A DNA stretch of 5,698 nt from DASPKX01 sp035627835. GTDB lineage: Bacteria; Verrucomicrobiota; Verrucomicrobiia; Limisphaerales; SXQI01. The position numbers were made by a program, and so were the translations under genes. The number at the start of each line of letters is the position of its first letter. Within the stretch, counting starts at the first letter, position 1. The stretch lies in assembly GCA_035627835.1 (NCBI GenBank), contig DASPKX010000008.1, forward strand, positions 1 to 5,698, given 5' to 3'. Below the pieces are notes generated by a model. It saw only the letters and a program-made list of their open reading frames with translations, had not been told where the DNA came from and did not search any database. Shown in pieces: positions 5,072 through 5,698 of this stretch.

Positions 5072-5698
5072 ATGGCCACCAAATCACAGCACAGCCACCG
5101 TCGCTCGGCGTCAGCGATGTTGGTTAGCGCGATTCTTCTAACGACGAGCGCGCGCGCCCAAGATGCGTCAGCTCCTGCTCCGACCGCCACAAATAGTCCG
5201 ACTCAGCTCCCTGAGGTGGTCATATCCGCTTTCCAGCGCGATTATTTGGAGAGGACGGTGGAGACAGCAGCCGGGATCGAAGCTGATCCCCTCGAGGTTC
5301 CGCTCACCACGGTTTCGATCCCCATGGATGTCCTCACCGACCAGCAGGTCAACAATGTTGAAGATGCCCTGCGGAACGTTGCCGGTGTGTCCAAGTTCAA
5401 GCAAGGCAATGGCGGCGAGGAGAAATTCTCCATTCGCGGATTTGATGCCTCTCAATCCCTATATAAAGACGGAGCGCGCATCAACAACGCGTTCAACGCC
5501 TCCAACATTGCCACAACTGAAACGGCCAACATCGAGCGTTATGATGTTCTCAAAGGGCCTGCTGCAATCCTGTACGGTCAGGGGGAGCCCGGCGGCGTCA
5601 TCAATTACATCACAAAGAAACCTCTGTTTACACGTTACAACTCGATTGAGGCCCTCGTTGGGTCTTACGACTATTATCGTGGAGAGTTGGATCTGACC
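5072..5698 (+). CDS. TonB-dependent siderophore receptor, N-terminal part (cut by window edge)
   Basis: Receptors of this family import ferric siderophores across the outer membrane using energy relayed by TonB. The 209 residues present carry a signal peptide ending in SARA (cleavage after residue 29), a TonB-box-like LPEVVISAF (46-54), and then a plug domain from about residue 77. Plug landmarks are VEDALRNVAGV (96-106), FSIRGFDAS (119-127) and the strongly conserved IERYDVLKGPAAILYGQGEP (154-173) leading into GGVINYITKKP. The first barrel strands start near residue 190. The barrel, some 500 residues in this family, lies beyond the window. ATG 5072 is the first start after an in-frame TAA at 5066-5068. 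Its upstream stretch is A-rich and lacks an SD. Two Fur-like palindromes upstream suggest repression under iron sufficiency. The particular siderophore cannot be told. Confidence 0.94.
   Translation, partial: MATKSQHSHRRSASAMLVSAILLTTSARAQDASAPAPTATNSPTQLPEVVISAFQRDYLERTVETAAGIEADPLEVPLTTVSIPMDVLTDQQVNNVEDALRNVAGVSKFKQGNGGEEKFSIRGFDASQSLYKDGARINNAFNASNIATTETANIERYDVLKGPAAILYGQGEPGGVINYITKKPLFTRYNSIEALVGSYDYYRGELDLT

Noticed and set aside
5163..5696. 177-codon plus-strand frame within the receptor gene
   Set aside because: It is out of frame with the TonB-dependent receptor, whose signal peptide, TonB box and plug motifs clearly occupy the frame starting at 5072.

Overview
The window looks like a chromosomal segment of a Gram-negative bacterium, most plausibly a Verrucomicrobiota relative. 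This placement is an inference. It rests on an outer-membrane TonB-dependent receptor, moderately GC-rich coding DNA, main genes that mostly lack a Shine-Dalgarno (SD) site, and short ATCTGCG-type repeats scattered between genes. No 16S or other marker gene is present to settle it.

Layout, left to right. A tRNA-Tyr(GTA) gene on the minus strand (40-125) has its own leader and promoter candidate. After a gene-poor stretch come two plus-strand genes in tandem: a 24-codon micro-ORF with a full AAGGAGG ribosome site (450-524) and a tryptophan-rich tetratricopeptide-repeat protein (534-1088). A hairpin at 1118-1154 probably ends this unit and may also stop the convergent transcript. Next is a minus-strand operon of two essential genes, pyrH (UMP kinase, 1931-2692) and frr (ribosome recycling factor, 1331-1891). 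A good sigma70-type promoter at 2728-2756 fixes the pyrH start at 2692. The usual upstream partners rpsB and tsf are not next to it.

Divergent from pyrH is a secreted gamma-glutamyltransferase-family protein (2915-4771). It keeps the nucleophile threonine, but by eye it has lost the residues that hold the gamma-glutamyl group in the classical enzyme. A roughly 300-base regulatory region follows (4772-5071). It holds two TGAGAC-N3-GTCTCA palindromes 33 bp apart, which resemble Fur operators, then a 26-codon leader ORF with its own SD, then several hairpins. It leads into the first 209 codons of a TonB-dependent siderophore receptor that runs off the right edge.

The parts are mostly separate functional units: translation and nucleotide housekeeping (tRNA-Tyr, pyrH, frr), a periplasmic amidohydrolase-type enzyme, and iron uptake. 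The least explained elements are the two micro-ORFs with strong ribosome sites, the alternative stem set upstream of the first one, and the ATCTGCG repeat family found in three gaps. I see no CRISPR array, transposase, integrase or defence system.
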